Source of the DNA: an uncultured Lachnospiraceae bacterium
GTDB taxonomy: Bacteria > Bacillota > Clostridia > Lachnospirales > Lachnospiraceae
Direction of reading: 5' to 3'
Length of the DNA stretch: 64,000 bases
Assembly (NCBI GenBank): GCA_959022495.1
Contig: CAUEYX010000004.1
Coordinates: 62,001-126,000, forward strand
The first letter of the stretch is position 1; every line of letters begins with the position of its first letter. Both the position numbers and the translations under genes were made by a program. The notes beneath the pieces are model-generated. The model ran no database searches. It saw nothing but the letters and a program-made list of their open reading frames with translations, and had not been told where the DNA came from. Below, in pieces: positions 7,881 to 17,800 of the stretch.

Positions 7881-10800
7881 AAAAAAGAGGGAAAAAGTTA
7901 CTGGCAGCCAGTTTGGCATTCGTGACTGCAGCATCTTTTAACATGCCGGCAGTGTATGCTCAGGAGGTATCCCCTCCTGAGGCATACGGCCCGACACCCA
8001 GCGATGCGCAGATGAAATACTATAAAGACGAACTGGCGATCTTTAATCATTTTGGAGTGAATACGTACACAAATAGAGAGTGGGGAGACGGCACGGAAGA
8101 TCCTGATATTTTCAATCCGGTGAACCTGGATACAGACCAGTGGATTGAAGCCTTTAAAGAAGCCGGATTCAAGCGGTGCCTGATCACGGCAAAGCATCAT
8201 GACGGATTCAATCTGTACCCCACATCCGTGACCGACCATTCGGTAGAGAGCAGCAGCTGGCGGGATGGAAAAGGGGATGTGCTGAAAGAGTATTATGAAT
8301 CCTGCAAGAAATACGATATGGAAATGGGCGTGTACCTGTCCCCTTGGGATCAGAATCTGCCCAGTTATTCCGTGGATGTGGAGCCGGATTACAACGATAC
8401 CTACGTGCAGCAGATTGAGGAGATTTTCGAAAACTACAGCGATCCGGAACATCCCATCGTAGAGTTCTGGATGGACGGAGCGTGTGGTGACCCGGCGACC
8501 CGGCCGATTTATGATATCCAGAGATGGTGGGACAAGCTGGAAGAGCTGAACCCGGATATTGTATATCAGCAGAATTACGGCGCTCCCCTGCGCTGGGTGG
8601 GCAATGAGTCGGGATACGCGAGCAATACGAGCTGGCAGACCATAGACGGGCAGCGCCTGTGGGATGACTATTTCGTGCGCGGGATCGAGGACTCCAATTA
8701 TCTGCATAACGGAGAGCCGTATATAGCGGGTGCTGAAAATGCGGATGACCTTGTATGGTCAGTGCCGGAAGTGGATGTCCGCATCAGAAGCGGATGGTTC
8801 TACCATGCCAATGAGGAGCCAAAGACGCCGGAAGATCTGATGCAGATCTACTTTGATTCTGTGGGGAGAGGCTCACCGCTGCTTCTGAACGTAGCGCCCA
8901 ACCGGGAAGGGCTCATAGACCAGAAAGATATTGACTCCCTGATGGGATTCCATGAGATTCTGGAAAATACCTTTGATGTCAACTACGCGGAAGGAGCTTC
9001 TGCCGAGGCAGTACAGGTGCGCGGGAATCATCCGGACTACGCGGCGGCGAATGTTACGGACAATGATTATGATACCTACTGGACCATGGACGACGGTCAG
9101 ACCACAGGCAGTGTGACAGTTGAGCTGGACGAGCCCGCATTGATGGATGTAATCGAGATTCAGGAATATATCCCGCTGGGTCAGAGGATTTCTTCCTTCA
9201 CGGTTGACGTCAGGGTAAATGGAGAATGGATGCCATATGGTGAAGGTGGAACCATCGGCTATAAACGCCTCGTAAAGGGCGCGCCGGTCACAGCTGACGC
9301 GGTGAGAGTCAATATCACAGGCGCTTACGCGGTACCGCTGATCAATCATATCGGCGTATATAAAGCAGACTCCCGGATCGAGGAAGAGACCGTACAGGTG
9401 CCTGGCAGGATCATGGCAGCGGAGTTCCAGGAGAAATCAGGCGCTGTGTTCGCGGAAAACAAAGGACCGAATGGCGGCAGCAATATCGGCGGAATCCAGA
9501 ATGGAAACTATACGGTATATAAAAATGTCATGTTCCACCAGACGCCATCCAAACTGAAATTTACGTACGGCGCGTCCGGTTCCCCGGAGATTACGCTGAG
9601 GCTGGACAGTGTCGACGGACCGGTACTGGCGCAGTTTCAGGTGGAGCCCACAGGGGACTATGTCATTTATGAAACCCGCGAATATGAAATTCAATATACA
9701 GAACCGCTGAGCGGCTACCACGACATTTATCTGTGTCTCAATGCCGGACTGAATGTTGCTTCTTTTGAACTGACAGGATTTAACCAGATGTCATTTGCTG
9801 AGAGTGAAGCGGCAGTCTATGAGGGAGAGTCTGTTGATGTTACCGTACGCAGAGAGAATCCGAAATCCGGAGAAACAGCTTCGGTTACGGTGACAACAGA
9901 GCCGGATACAGCTGTTCATGGAAGACATTTTGAGCATAAACAGGAAGTTGTTACTTTCGAACCGGGTGAAACCGAAAAGACAGTTACGATCAACACCATC
10001 GATAATGATGAGAAGAGCGGAACCTTATCCTTCAATGTGGTGCTGAGCGACCCGTCGGCAAACGCGGTACTTGGCAGTACAACGGTTGAGAAAATCTCCA
10101 TCAAAGATAATGATACAATCTACACAGAGAATAATCCGCTGGCGCTCTCTGCCGTACCGGGACAGCCGGTTGAGGCAGAAGCAGAGATGATGGTTCTGAC
10201 AGGGCTTGCTGATACCTATGAAAGGGAAGGAGACAGCGGCGGAAAAGAAGTGATCAATATCGGGAATAATCCCGCCGGAGAAGGTGCGGCAGAGCTGTAT
10301 TTCAACGCGCCCGCGAAAGGTGTGTATGATTTCACAATCCGTTTCTTTACCGGAGCGCCGGGCAATGTATTGAAGTGGTCTTTAAATGACGGCGAGGGAA
10401 CGGCGGTTGACGTTCCGTTCACGACACAGGGCGCGCATTTTGATGAGATGACAATCTCGGTGACAGTCACACAGGAAGGTGTGAACAAAATCCGCTTCTA
10501 TAACGATGAAGTGGGGACGTGTAATCTGGATAAACTGACCATTACACGCCAGCCGGCTGATATGGCATGGGATATGGAAGAAGGCTCGGGAGATACAATC
10601 ACCGATAATACCGGAGCATACACAGGAACCATGACAGGCGGCATCACCTGGGGCGATGGCGCTCACGGTTCCGGTCTGGTATTTGACGGAACAGGATACG
10701 TAGATTTGGGGCTGAGTGATCTGTCTAAAAACTGGACCGTATCCGCATGGGTAAAACGCGGAGAATCTGTGGAGGATAACGCGGTCCTTCTCGCGGGCAC

Positions 10801-12064
10801 CATGGGAGAGCTGAAGATCGATCAGTGGGACAATACAGGCAGAGTCGGATTTACCGAATATGGCGTGGAGGATTATGCATTCGCTTACAGCGCTCCTATA
10901 GACGAGTGGGTACAGCTGACGTTTGTCTCAGATGACAGAGGCACATCCCTGTATGTAAATGGAGAATTCGTGGAAACGAATTCTGCCAGAATTAATGGTC
11001 CGGCGGCCAGGATCGGGGCAAATACCGGCGACGATATGAGGAGCCGGGGGCTTTTCAACGGTGTCCTTGACGAGCTGAAGATTTTCGAGCGTTCGCTTAC
11101 GGACGAAGAGATCGCGGCCTTGTACACAGAGCCGGATCAGCCGGAACCGTCAGAGCCAGTCAGCAAAAAGACGCTGGAGTACTTCTTAAACAGCGCGAAA
11201 CAGCATCTCGCGGACGGCGATGTGGACGGCTGTTTGGAATCGGTACAGAAGTTATTTGCGGAGGCAGTTGCTGAGGGCGAAGCTGTGATGGCAGATCAGA
11301 ATGCCACAAGGGATGAGGTCATGGACGCGTCAATGAAGCTGATCAAAGCAATCCATGCTCTGAACATGAAGGCGGCGGACAAGACGGACCTTGAGATGGC
11401 GGCAGAGCTTGCCGATATGATCGACCTGAGCAGATATGTGGAAGCCGGACAGAAAGAATTTACAGATGCCCTGGAAGCGGCGAAAGATGTACTTGCTGAC
11501 GGAGACGCCATGCAGGCAGACGTAGACGCGGCATGGGAAGCGCTGGTGACAGCCATGGAGAATCTGCGGCTGAAAGCGAACAAAGAGGCACTGGAAGCCC
11601 TCCTGAACGAAGTGGAAGGACTGGACCTCAGCCAGTATACAGAAGAATCCGCGTCGGTATTCCGGGCGGCATTTGCTTCCGCACAGGCAGTGTTTACAGA
11701 TGCCGCATTATCTGTGGACGATCAGAATACTGTAGATGCCGCGGTAAACATGCTGAGACAGGCAAAAGACGGGCTTGTCGCAAAGAGTGAAGAGCCAGGT
11801 ACAGAAGATCCTTCTAATCCAGATAATCCTGCTGACCCAGGAGATTCCGGAAATACAGGAAATCAGGGCGGAACAGAGACAGATGGCAATACCGGAAATG
11901 GCGGGACCGCAGACGGCAATGGCACTGCGAATGGCGGAAGCAATGGCGGTTCAGGTGTTAAAGCGGCTAAGACCGGGGATGAAATGCCGTTGATCTGGCT
12001 TTTGATGCTTGCGGCGGCAGGAGCGGCAGCTGCGGCTGTTTTAGGGCGCAGATATGAGAAGTAA
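7877..12064 (+). CDS. Sortase-anchored GH29 alpha-L-fucosidase
   Basis: A 1395-residue secreted protein predicted to remove alpha-linked fucose. In order: signal peptide (1-28, ending VYA); GH29 catalytic domain (about 30-365), with FNHFGVNTYTNREWG, ITAKHHDGF and the probable nucleophile Asp200 in FWMDGA; F5/8 type C-like domain (about 371-500); CBM6-like domain (about 506-635); Calx-beta domain (about 636-750); a further beta-sandwich binding domain (about 758-893); LamG (about 895-1085); the shared stalk (about 1095-1303); a Gly/Asn/Thr linker; and a KTGD sorting signal (1365-1368), a membrane helix and RRYEK. It overlaps the GH20 stop by four bases. The multiple binding modules point to a large polyvalent glycan substrate such as mucin. 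The general acid/base is not assignable from sequence alone. Confidence 0.92.
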   Translation: MKKRGKKLLAASLAFVTAASFNMPAVYAQEVSPPEAYGPTPSDAQMKYYKDELAIFNHFGVNTYTNREWGDGTEDPDIFNPVNLDTDQWIEAFKEAGFKRCLITAKHHDGFNLYPTSVTDHSVESSSWRDGKGDVLKEYYESCKKYDMEMGVYLSPWDQNLPSYSVDVEPDYNDTYVQQIEEIFENYSDPEHPIVEFWMDGACGDPATRPIYDIQRWWDKLEELNPDIVYQQNYGAPLRWVGNESGYASNTSWQTIDGQRLWDDYFVRGIEDSNYLHNGEPYIAGAENADDLVWSVPEVDVRIRSGWFYHANEEPKTPEDLMQIYFDSVGRGSPLLLNVAPNREGLIDQKDIDSLMGFHEILENTFDVNYAEGASAEAVQVRGNHPDYAAANVTDNDYDTYWTMDDGQTTGSVTVELDEPALMDVIEIQEYIPLGQRISSFTVDVRVNGEWMPYGEGGTIGYKRLVKGAPVTADAVRVNITGAYAVPLINHIGVYKADSRIEEETVQVPGRIMAAEFQEKSGAVFAENKGPNGGSNIGGIQNGNYTVYKNVMFHQTPSKLKFTYGASGSPEITLRLDSVDGPVLAQFQVEPTGDYVIYETREYEIQYTEPLSGYHDIYLCLNAGLNVASFELTGFNQMSFAESEAAVYEGESVDVTVRRENPKSGETASVTVTTEPDTAVHGRHFEHKQEVVTFEPGETEKTVTINTIDNDEKSGTLSFNVVLSDPSANAVLGSTTVEKISIKDNDTIYTENNPLALSAVPGQPVEAEAEMMVLTGLADTYEREGDSGGKEVINIGNNPAGEGAAELYFNAPAKGVYDFTIRFFTGAPGNVLKWSLNDGEGTAVDVPFTTQGAHFDEMTISVTVTQEGVNKIRFYNDEVGTCNLDKLTITRQPADMAWDMEEGSGDTITDNTGAYTGTMTGGITWGDGAHGSGLVFDGTGYVDLGLSDLSKNWTVSAWVKRGESVEDNAVLLAGTMGELKIDQWDNTGRVGFTEYGVEDYAFAYSAPIDEWVQLTFVSDDRGTSLYVNGEFVETNSARINGPAARIGANTGDDMRSRGLFNGVLDELKIFERSLTDEEIAALYTEPDQPEPSEPVSKKTLEYFLNSAKQHLADGDVDGCLESVQKLFAEAVAEGEAVMADQNATRDEVMDASMKLIKAIHALNMKAADKTDLEMAAELADMIDLSRYVEAGQKEFTDALEAAKDVLADGDAMQADVDAAWEALVTAMENLRLKANKEALEALLNEVEGLDLSQYTEESASVFRAAFASAQAVFTDAALSVDDQNTVDAAVNMLRQAKDGLVAKSEEPGTEDPSNPDNPADPGDSGNTGNQGGTETDGNTGNGGTADGNGTANGGSNGGSGVKAAKTGDEMPLIWLLMLAAAGAAAAAVLGRRYEK
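11159..11785 (+). repeat. Shared stalk cassette, copy 2 (GH29 gene)
   Basis: Second copy of the stalk-coding DNA. Positions 11298-11490 (193 bases) are identical to 13995-14187 in the EEP gene, including third codon positions. Confidence 0.88.
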
Positions 12065-12115
12065 TAGAATAGGAAAAACTTTATAGTGTTACAAACATAG
12101 AATCATGAGTTGTCC

Positions 12116-12160
12116 GACAGAGGCTGTCACTAATAAAGGGTTATAGTGGCAGCCTCTGTC
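12116..12160 (+). terminator. Strong hairpin between the GH29 and EEP genes
   Basis: GACAGAGGCTGTCACTA (12116-12132) pairs with TAGTGGCAGCCTCTGTC (12144-12160) across a 17-bp stem with one mismatch. Only a short T-rich stretch follows (CATTTTAG), so it may terminate partially or stabilise the 3' end of the upstream message rather than stop transcription fully. It lies 31 bases before the EEP start. Confidence 0.55.
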
Positions 12161-12190
12161 CATTTTAGAAAGAAAAAGAAAGGTGACATT

Positions 12191-14752
12191 ATGGATCGCG
12201 TGTGGAAAAAGATGAAAAAGTATGTGAGACGGACAGCTGCCATTCTTCTGGCAGGCCTCATTACTGCGGGGGCTGTTCCTGCAATGGCGGCAGAAGAAAA
12301 CGGCATGTCAGGCCGTGCCGCGGCGAATTCTTATGATTCGGCGTGTCTCGCGCAGTGGGACTTAGATGAAGGAGAAGGGACCACAATCAGAGACAAGAAC
12401 GGAACTTATATTGGCACGATAAAAGGGCAGGCAGAATGGGGCGACGGTGTGGATGGAAAGGCACTTTCATTTAATGGAGGGTATGTAGAGCTTGGAATAC
12501 CAGATCTGGAAGGTGAATGGACAGCGGTATTCAGGGTCAAGAAAGGAACAAATACACATACCAATTCGGTGCTGCTGGGAGGAACGTCTTCAGAATTAAA
12601 ACTGGAACAATATAACAGCACGAAAAAACTGGGGATCACGATTGTCGGAACAAAGGATTATACTTTTGAGTATATCCTTCCTGAAGGGGAATGGTATCAC
12701 CTGGCATTTGTGGGCAGCGCGTCAGAGACCAGGCTGTATGTGAATGGGGAGGATATGGGAAGTATTCCTGTTTCAATCAAAGGACCGGCCGGCCGTCTCG
12801 GAGCAGCGATGGATTCCGACCTGACAAGCAAGGGGAATATGAGAGCGGACCTGGACGAAGTCAGGATATACAGCAGGGCGCTGAGCGCGGAAGAGATTGA
12901 AGAGATTTATAGTGAAACGGTCCGGAACTATACGAAAGAGGAACTTGCCGTTCTGCTCAAAGAGGCAGAGAATTATGCAAAAGAAGCTTATACGGACAAA
13001 AGCTGGAATGTGTTCTCAGAAGCGGTAACAGAAGCGGAGGAAGCCATATCAGATGACAATGCAGAGCAGAAAGAAATTAACCGCGCATATAAAAATCTGA
13101 GATCAGCAATTGAAAATCTGGCGGAAGTGACCGGCGAAAACGAAATCATCATCGGCACATTTAATATTGCGGCTAACCGGCACCCGGACATACAGGCCAT
13201 GAGAACAATCATGGAAGAAAAGCAGATTGAAATTGCCGGAATACAGGAAGTAGATATGTTTACAGGGCGCAATAATTATGATATGCTTCAGAGCTTTGTG
13301 GACGGAGGATATTATAATAATGCATACTTCCACAAATCGATTGATTATAGCGGAGGAGAATATGGAAACGGGACCTTGTCTGTCTATCCGTTTTCGGAGA
13401 CGGGAGGGGCGTCTCTCCCGGGCACGGACGGCATAGAAGGACGGTCGTATTCCAGAGTGAAATTGGAGAAAAACGGGTATGAGATCGCATTCTATAATAC
13501 ACATCTTTCTTTCGAAAACTATGAGTCCAGGTGTGAGCAGATTCAGACCATCCTGGAAGTGATGGATGCAGATCCGACGCCATATAAAGTTCTTACAGGG
13601 GATTTTAATACCAGTGTTTCCCGATCAGAATTTGACCCGTTTTTGGAAAACTACAGTATTGCGAATGGAAAGGATGATATCTGGTTTGAGACTGTAAAAA
13701 CGGATGATCCGAATAATACAGAGTCATTGTGCATCGACAATATCATTACGACGCGCAATATGAAAATAAACCAGGTGGAGATGTATACAACTTCTCTGTC
13801 AGATCACAATCTGCTCTATGCGAAATGTGAATTCTTAACCGAAGAAAAGGAGACGGTCAGCAAGAAAACACTGGAGTATTTCTTAAACAGCGCGAAACAG
13901 CATCTTGCGGACGGGGATGTAGACAGCTGTGTGGAATCAGTACAGAAGCTGTTCCAGGAAGCAGTTACAGAAGGCGAAGCTGTGATGGCAGATGAGAATG
14001 CCACAAGGGATGAGGTCATGGACGCGTCAATGAAGCTGATCAAAGCAATCCATGCTCTGAACATGAAGGCGGCGGACAAGACGGACCTTGAGATGGCGGC
14101 AGAGCTTGCCGATATGATCGACCTGAGCAGATATGTGGAAGCCGGACAGAAAGAATTTACAGATGCCCTGGAAGCGGCGAAAGATGTCCTTGCTGACGGA
14201 GACGCTATGCAGGCAGATGTAGACGCGGCGTGGGAAGCGCTGGTGACAGCCATGGAGAATCTGCGTCTGAAAGCGGACAAAGAAGCGCTGGAAGCCCTCC
14301 TGAACGAAGTGGAAGGACTGGACCTCAGCCGGTATACAGAAGAATCCGCGGCGGTATTCCGGGCGGCATTTGCTTCCGCGCAGGCAGTGTTTGCAGATGA
14401 CGCATTATCTGTGGACGACCAGAATACCGTAGATAACGCGGTAAAGGCGCTGAGGCAGGCAGAAGAGAACCTGACGGTCAAAGCGGAGGATACTGGTGAT
14501 GAAGGAAATCAGAGTGGAAGCGGCACAGGTGACGGCGGAAGCAGCGGAAACAGCAGTACGGGAAACAGTAACGACAGCAGCAGTGCAGGCGCAGAAAGCA
14601 GTGTGGACGGCACTACCGTCGGCGGCAGTGGAAACATAGGAGTCAAGGCGGCCAAGACAGGGGATGGACCTCTCTGTATCTGGCTGTTCATACTGCTGGC
14701 AGCAGGATCAGCTGTTGTGGCGGCTGCTAAGCGTGCAAAATCTTACCTGTAA
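12191..14752 (+). CDS. Sortase-anchored LamG plus endonuclease/exonuclease/phosphatase-fold protein
   Basis: An 853-residue surface protein. In order: signal peptide (1-33, ending AMA); LamG domain (about 48-240); a helical FIVAR-like unit (about 250-312); an EEP (DNase I/sphingomyelinase-fold) domain (about 316-540) with metal-ligand Glu in GIQEVD, TGDFNTS and the catalytic SDHN pair; the shared stalk (from 556); a Ser/Gly linker; and a KTGD sorting signal (822-825). The EEP superfamily hydrolyses phosphodiester or phosphomonoester bonds in nucleic acids, phospholipids or inositol phosphates. Which one applies here is unknown. I start at MDRVWKK because AAAGGTG lies 7 bases upstream; the longer frame from 12146 would run through the preceding hairpin. 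Its company suggests a role in using mucus components such as extracellular DNA. Confidence 0.85.
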   Translation: MDRVWKKMKKYVRRTAAILLAGLITAGAVPAMAAEENGMSGRAAANSYDSACLAQWDLDEGEGTTIRDKNGTYIGTIKGQAEWGDGVDGKALSFNGGYVELGIPDLEGEWTAVFRVKKGTNTHTNSVLLGGTSSELKLEQYNSTKKLGITIVGTKDYTFEYILPEGEWYHLAFVGSASETRLYVNGEDMGSIPVSIKGPAGRLGAAMDSDLTSKGNMRADLDEVRIYSRALSAEEIEEIYSETVRNYTKEELAVLLKEAENYAKEAYTDKSWNVFSEAVTEAEEAISDDNAEQKEINRAYKNLRSAIENLAEVTGENEIIIGTFNIAANRHPDIQAMRTIMEEKQIEIAGIQEVDMFTGRNNYDMLQSFVDGGYYNNAYFHKSIDYSGGEYGNGTLSVYPFSETGGASLPGTDGIEGRSYSRVKLEKNGYEIAFYNTHLSFENYESRCEQIQTILEVMDADPTPYKVLTGDFNTSVSRSEFDPFLENYSIANGKDDIWFETVKTDDPNNTESLCIDNIITTRNMKINQVEMYTTSLSDHNLLYAKCEFLTEEKETVSKKTLEYFLNSAKQHLADGDVDSCVESVQKLFQEAVTEGEAVMADENATRDEVMDASMKLIKAIHALNMKAADKTDLEMAAELADMIDLSRYVEAGQKEFTDALEAAKDVLADGDAMQADVDAAWEALVTAMENLRLKADKEALEALLNEVEGLDLSRYTEESAAVFRAAFASAQAVFADDALSVDDQNTVDNAVKALRQAEENLTVKAEDTGDEGNQSGSGTGDGGSSGNSSTGNSNDSSSAGAESSVDGTTVGGSGNIGVKAAKTGDGPLCIWLFILLAAGSAVVAAAKRAKSYL
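13856..14484 (+). repeat. Shared stalk cassette, copy 3 (EEP gene)
   Basis: Third copy of the stalk-coding DNA, including the 193-base identity (13995-14187) with the GH29 gene. Confidence 0.88.
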
Positions 14753-14786
14753 ACAGATCCATATAGACATCTACAGAAAATCAAGA

Positions 14787-14826
14787 GGGTGTCCCAAAAC
14801 TATATTTTGGGACACCCACATTTTTA
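14787..14826. terminator. Bidirectional terminator between convergent EEP and GH2 genes
   Basis: GGGTGTCCCAAAA (14787-14799) pairs perfectly with TTTTGGGACACCC (14805-14817), followed by T-rich sequence on the plus strand. The A-rich left side would act similarly for the minus-strand GH2 transcript. Confidence 0.85.
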
Positions 14827-14874
14827 TCGTCTTCTTTTCTTAAGAATCTAACTGCGTAATAGGAATCGGTCTGT

Positions 14875-17800
14875 CTACCGGTGATATTGTTTTCTTCTGT
14901 TAAAAGCAAGGAAGCAGATCAATCCGGCAGATGTAAAGCAGAGAAGGAACGCGATGGATACAGAGACATTGTCCCCTGTTTTTACCGCTGTGGCTGTGCT
15001 GTTATTCTCCTCAGCATAGGAGAAGCCTCTGTGGCTGCTGTCTGTACTTCCATCCTGTCTTTCGTCGTTCGGTTCCCGCCCATCTCCGGCTCCATCGCCG
15101 CTGACTTCCTCCAGCAGTGTCAGGCTGTCTCTCGCTTGTTTCAGTATTTCTGCCGCTTTATCGACCTCCTGCTGATCATCTGCACACAGTGACGGGTCTG
15201 CAAAGACAGCCTGTGCGGATGCCAGAGCGCTTCGGAATACTGCTGCAGACTCCTCCGTATACCGAGTTAGATCCAGATTTTCTGATTCATTGAGAAGCGC
15301 CTGCAGCACGTCTTTATTTGCTTTCAGTCTCAAATTCTCCATGGCTGTTACCAGAGCTTTCCATGCCGTATCAACATCTGCCTGCATAGCGTCTCCGTCA
15401 GTCAGTATATTTTCTGCATTAGTAAGAGCGTCCCTGAATTCATGCTGACCTGCTTCTATATAATCCGTTAAGTCAATCATTCCGGCAAGCTCTGCTGCCA
15501 TTTCGAGGTCCGTCTTGTCCGCCATCTTCATATTCAGGGCATGGATCGCTGACATCAGCTTGAATGATGCGTTAATGACCTCATCTCTTGTGGCATTTTC
15601 ATCTGCTATCACAGCTTCACCTTCCGCAATCGCTTCCTCGAACAGCTTTTGTACCGATTCTACACAGCTGTCTACATCGCCGGCCGCAAAATGTTTTTTT
15701 GCGCTGTTTAAGAAATACTCCAGCGTCTTTTTGCTGACAGTTTCCGGCTGTTCAGGATCTTCGGTATCTTTTTCAGTCAGATGTTCAAGCGCATACTGCA
15801 GATTATCTTCTGCTTCAGTCACCTGGCTCTTCCCGACAAGCATGTCGTTCATTACCCGTATTGCGGAATCAACGCTCTGATCCAGCTGATCCAGGCTATT
15901 TTCGGTATAAAGGGACCGGTCGACAGCGTATGCGCTGTCCAGCAGATCGGAGAGCACGCTTTTATCTGGAATTTTTTCTAATTCCTGAACCGTCTTCCAG
16001 AGATCTTGTATCGCGGCGCTGATTGTTTCATCGGACGTTTCCGGATCGGCAGATGCCTTTTTAGCATTCAGCAGAGCCTGCTGGAATTCATATTGTCCTT
16101 TGAGCAGATAATCCGCCAGGTCAATTTGATCCGCAGCCGAGATCAGGTTTTCCAAGACGGTTTTATCAGAACTGCTGATAGTTAATTTGGAAAGCGGTTC
16201 CCAAATACGTTCTAAGGCAGAAATAAATTCTTCGTCTGTAACAGAACCTTCCTGCTGTCCGGCTTTTTCAACGAGTTTTTTTCCGTCTGTCACTGCGGAG
16301 CTGAGTTCGTTTATGACGCTTTCTTCAGCGCCGGACTGGTCTGAGATATCTGCGAGGGCAAGGATGGCTTTCAGCGCTTTCAACGCGTCGCTTTCTTCCC
16401 GCTCCGGTTCGAGGAACAGCGCGGCATCCGTGATATCATCTCCATTTACGGTAACTTCGCAGACAGCTTCCTTATAGAATCCCTCTGCAGCCTCTGTTCT
16501 TAATACATAATTTCCGGCTGTTATTTCTTTATCCAGAATGAAACTGCCGTCTATTTCTGTCGTTCCAGACGCAATCGGATGTTCGAACTGTGTATCATCT
16601 TTTGCGTAAAGAGTGATTTTAATGCCGCTTAAATCCGTCAGGCCGGTTGTTCCGGGCTGGATGGCCCCGCTGATGTTATATTGGGTAGTGTCTTTCACGG
16701 AAATAAATTTGGCGTCCGCCCAGTCCGCGTTATCGTTTCCGTTCGTTCCGTCGCTTCCCATTGTTGCGATCAGTTTGATCTGTCTGGCTCCGGTGATATC
16801 GACGGAGACAAATTTTTGGGCTGTCTTCGGTCCCATATTTCCGCTGTCGTAAAGTTTCTGGCCATCCGCCCATACTTCGAATGTAACACTGGCGTTCGCC
16901 ATATTTCGTTTTGCGTAGTCGATGCCTACCCAGCTTTCAAAGCGCGTGTACCCTTTCCCCTCTACATTATAGATGAGCTCAGAATAGGAGTTTACGCCAA
17001 GACCTCTGTCATATACCTGCTGCTGTCCGCTGTCGGTAGAAAGACTAAGTTTGGTATTATCGCTTCCATCTTTGCTTAATACCTTATCAATGCCTGTCAC
17101 ACCCCAGCCGGTTGGCTGCGAACTGTCTTCCCATTTAAGGCTGGAGACATAGACTTCGTTGGTTTCATAGCTATGTTTTGTGATCTTTACGATCTTTTTG
17201 GCGAGGATATTCTCGTTCCATTTGCTGGCGGCCTGAATTTTGATCTCCTGTTCAGCGGCTGAGCCTTCTATAGTAAGGAGTCCGTCGCCTGAGAGGGAAA
17301 TGCCTTCGACGGGTGTGCCAAGCGTCCAGGCGGCGTCAATATTCTCGAGAACTGTTCCGTTGTCAGCTGTAAGGTCTAACTGATACTTTGCGGTTTCAGC
17401 AGCGTGATCGCTGACTCTGATATGGGCGGGACCGCTGATCACGGCTTTGGTGACCGCAAGATCTTCGATATAGCGTACGGTGGGTTCAAGGCATGTAGCG
17501 TCGCTGGCTTCGCCGTCGATATCATCCAGAAGGAACTGAATCTGGTCACCGGCTGCTACAGTAACCTGGAACTGACTGGATACACGTTCGGTAGTCGAGA
17601 TTACTTCATACTCTGAATCAGAAGGCCATAGCTTTGTACTGTTATTTTTTAAGACGAAAATTCCGACTTTCCCGACGTTGGTTGCATACTTCTGCGCAGA
17701 GAGGGATACCGCCAGCGTCCCGGATTTCGGAGCGGTGAATGTCTTTACCGCCTGATAATTTGAAGTCGGGTGTGTATAGCGTTTCCCGCTTCTTAAATAA

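Noticed and set aside
13816..14481. Long serine/alanine-rich minus-strand frame opposite the EEP gene stalk (similar ones lie opposite the GH20 and GH29 stalks)
   Set aside because: A by-product of biased codon use in the helical stalk cassette. It recurs opposite every copy because the cassette is repeated, not because it is a gene.
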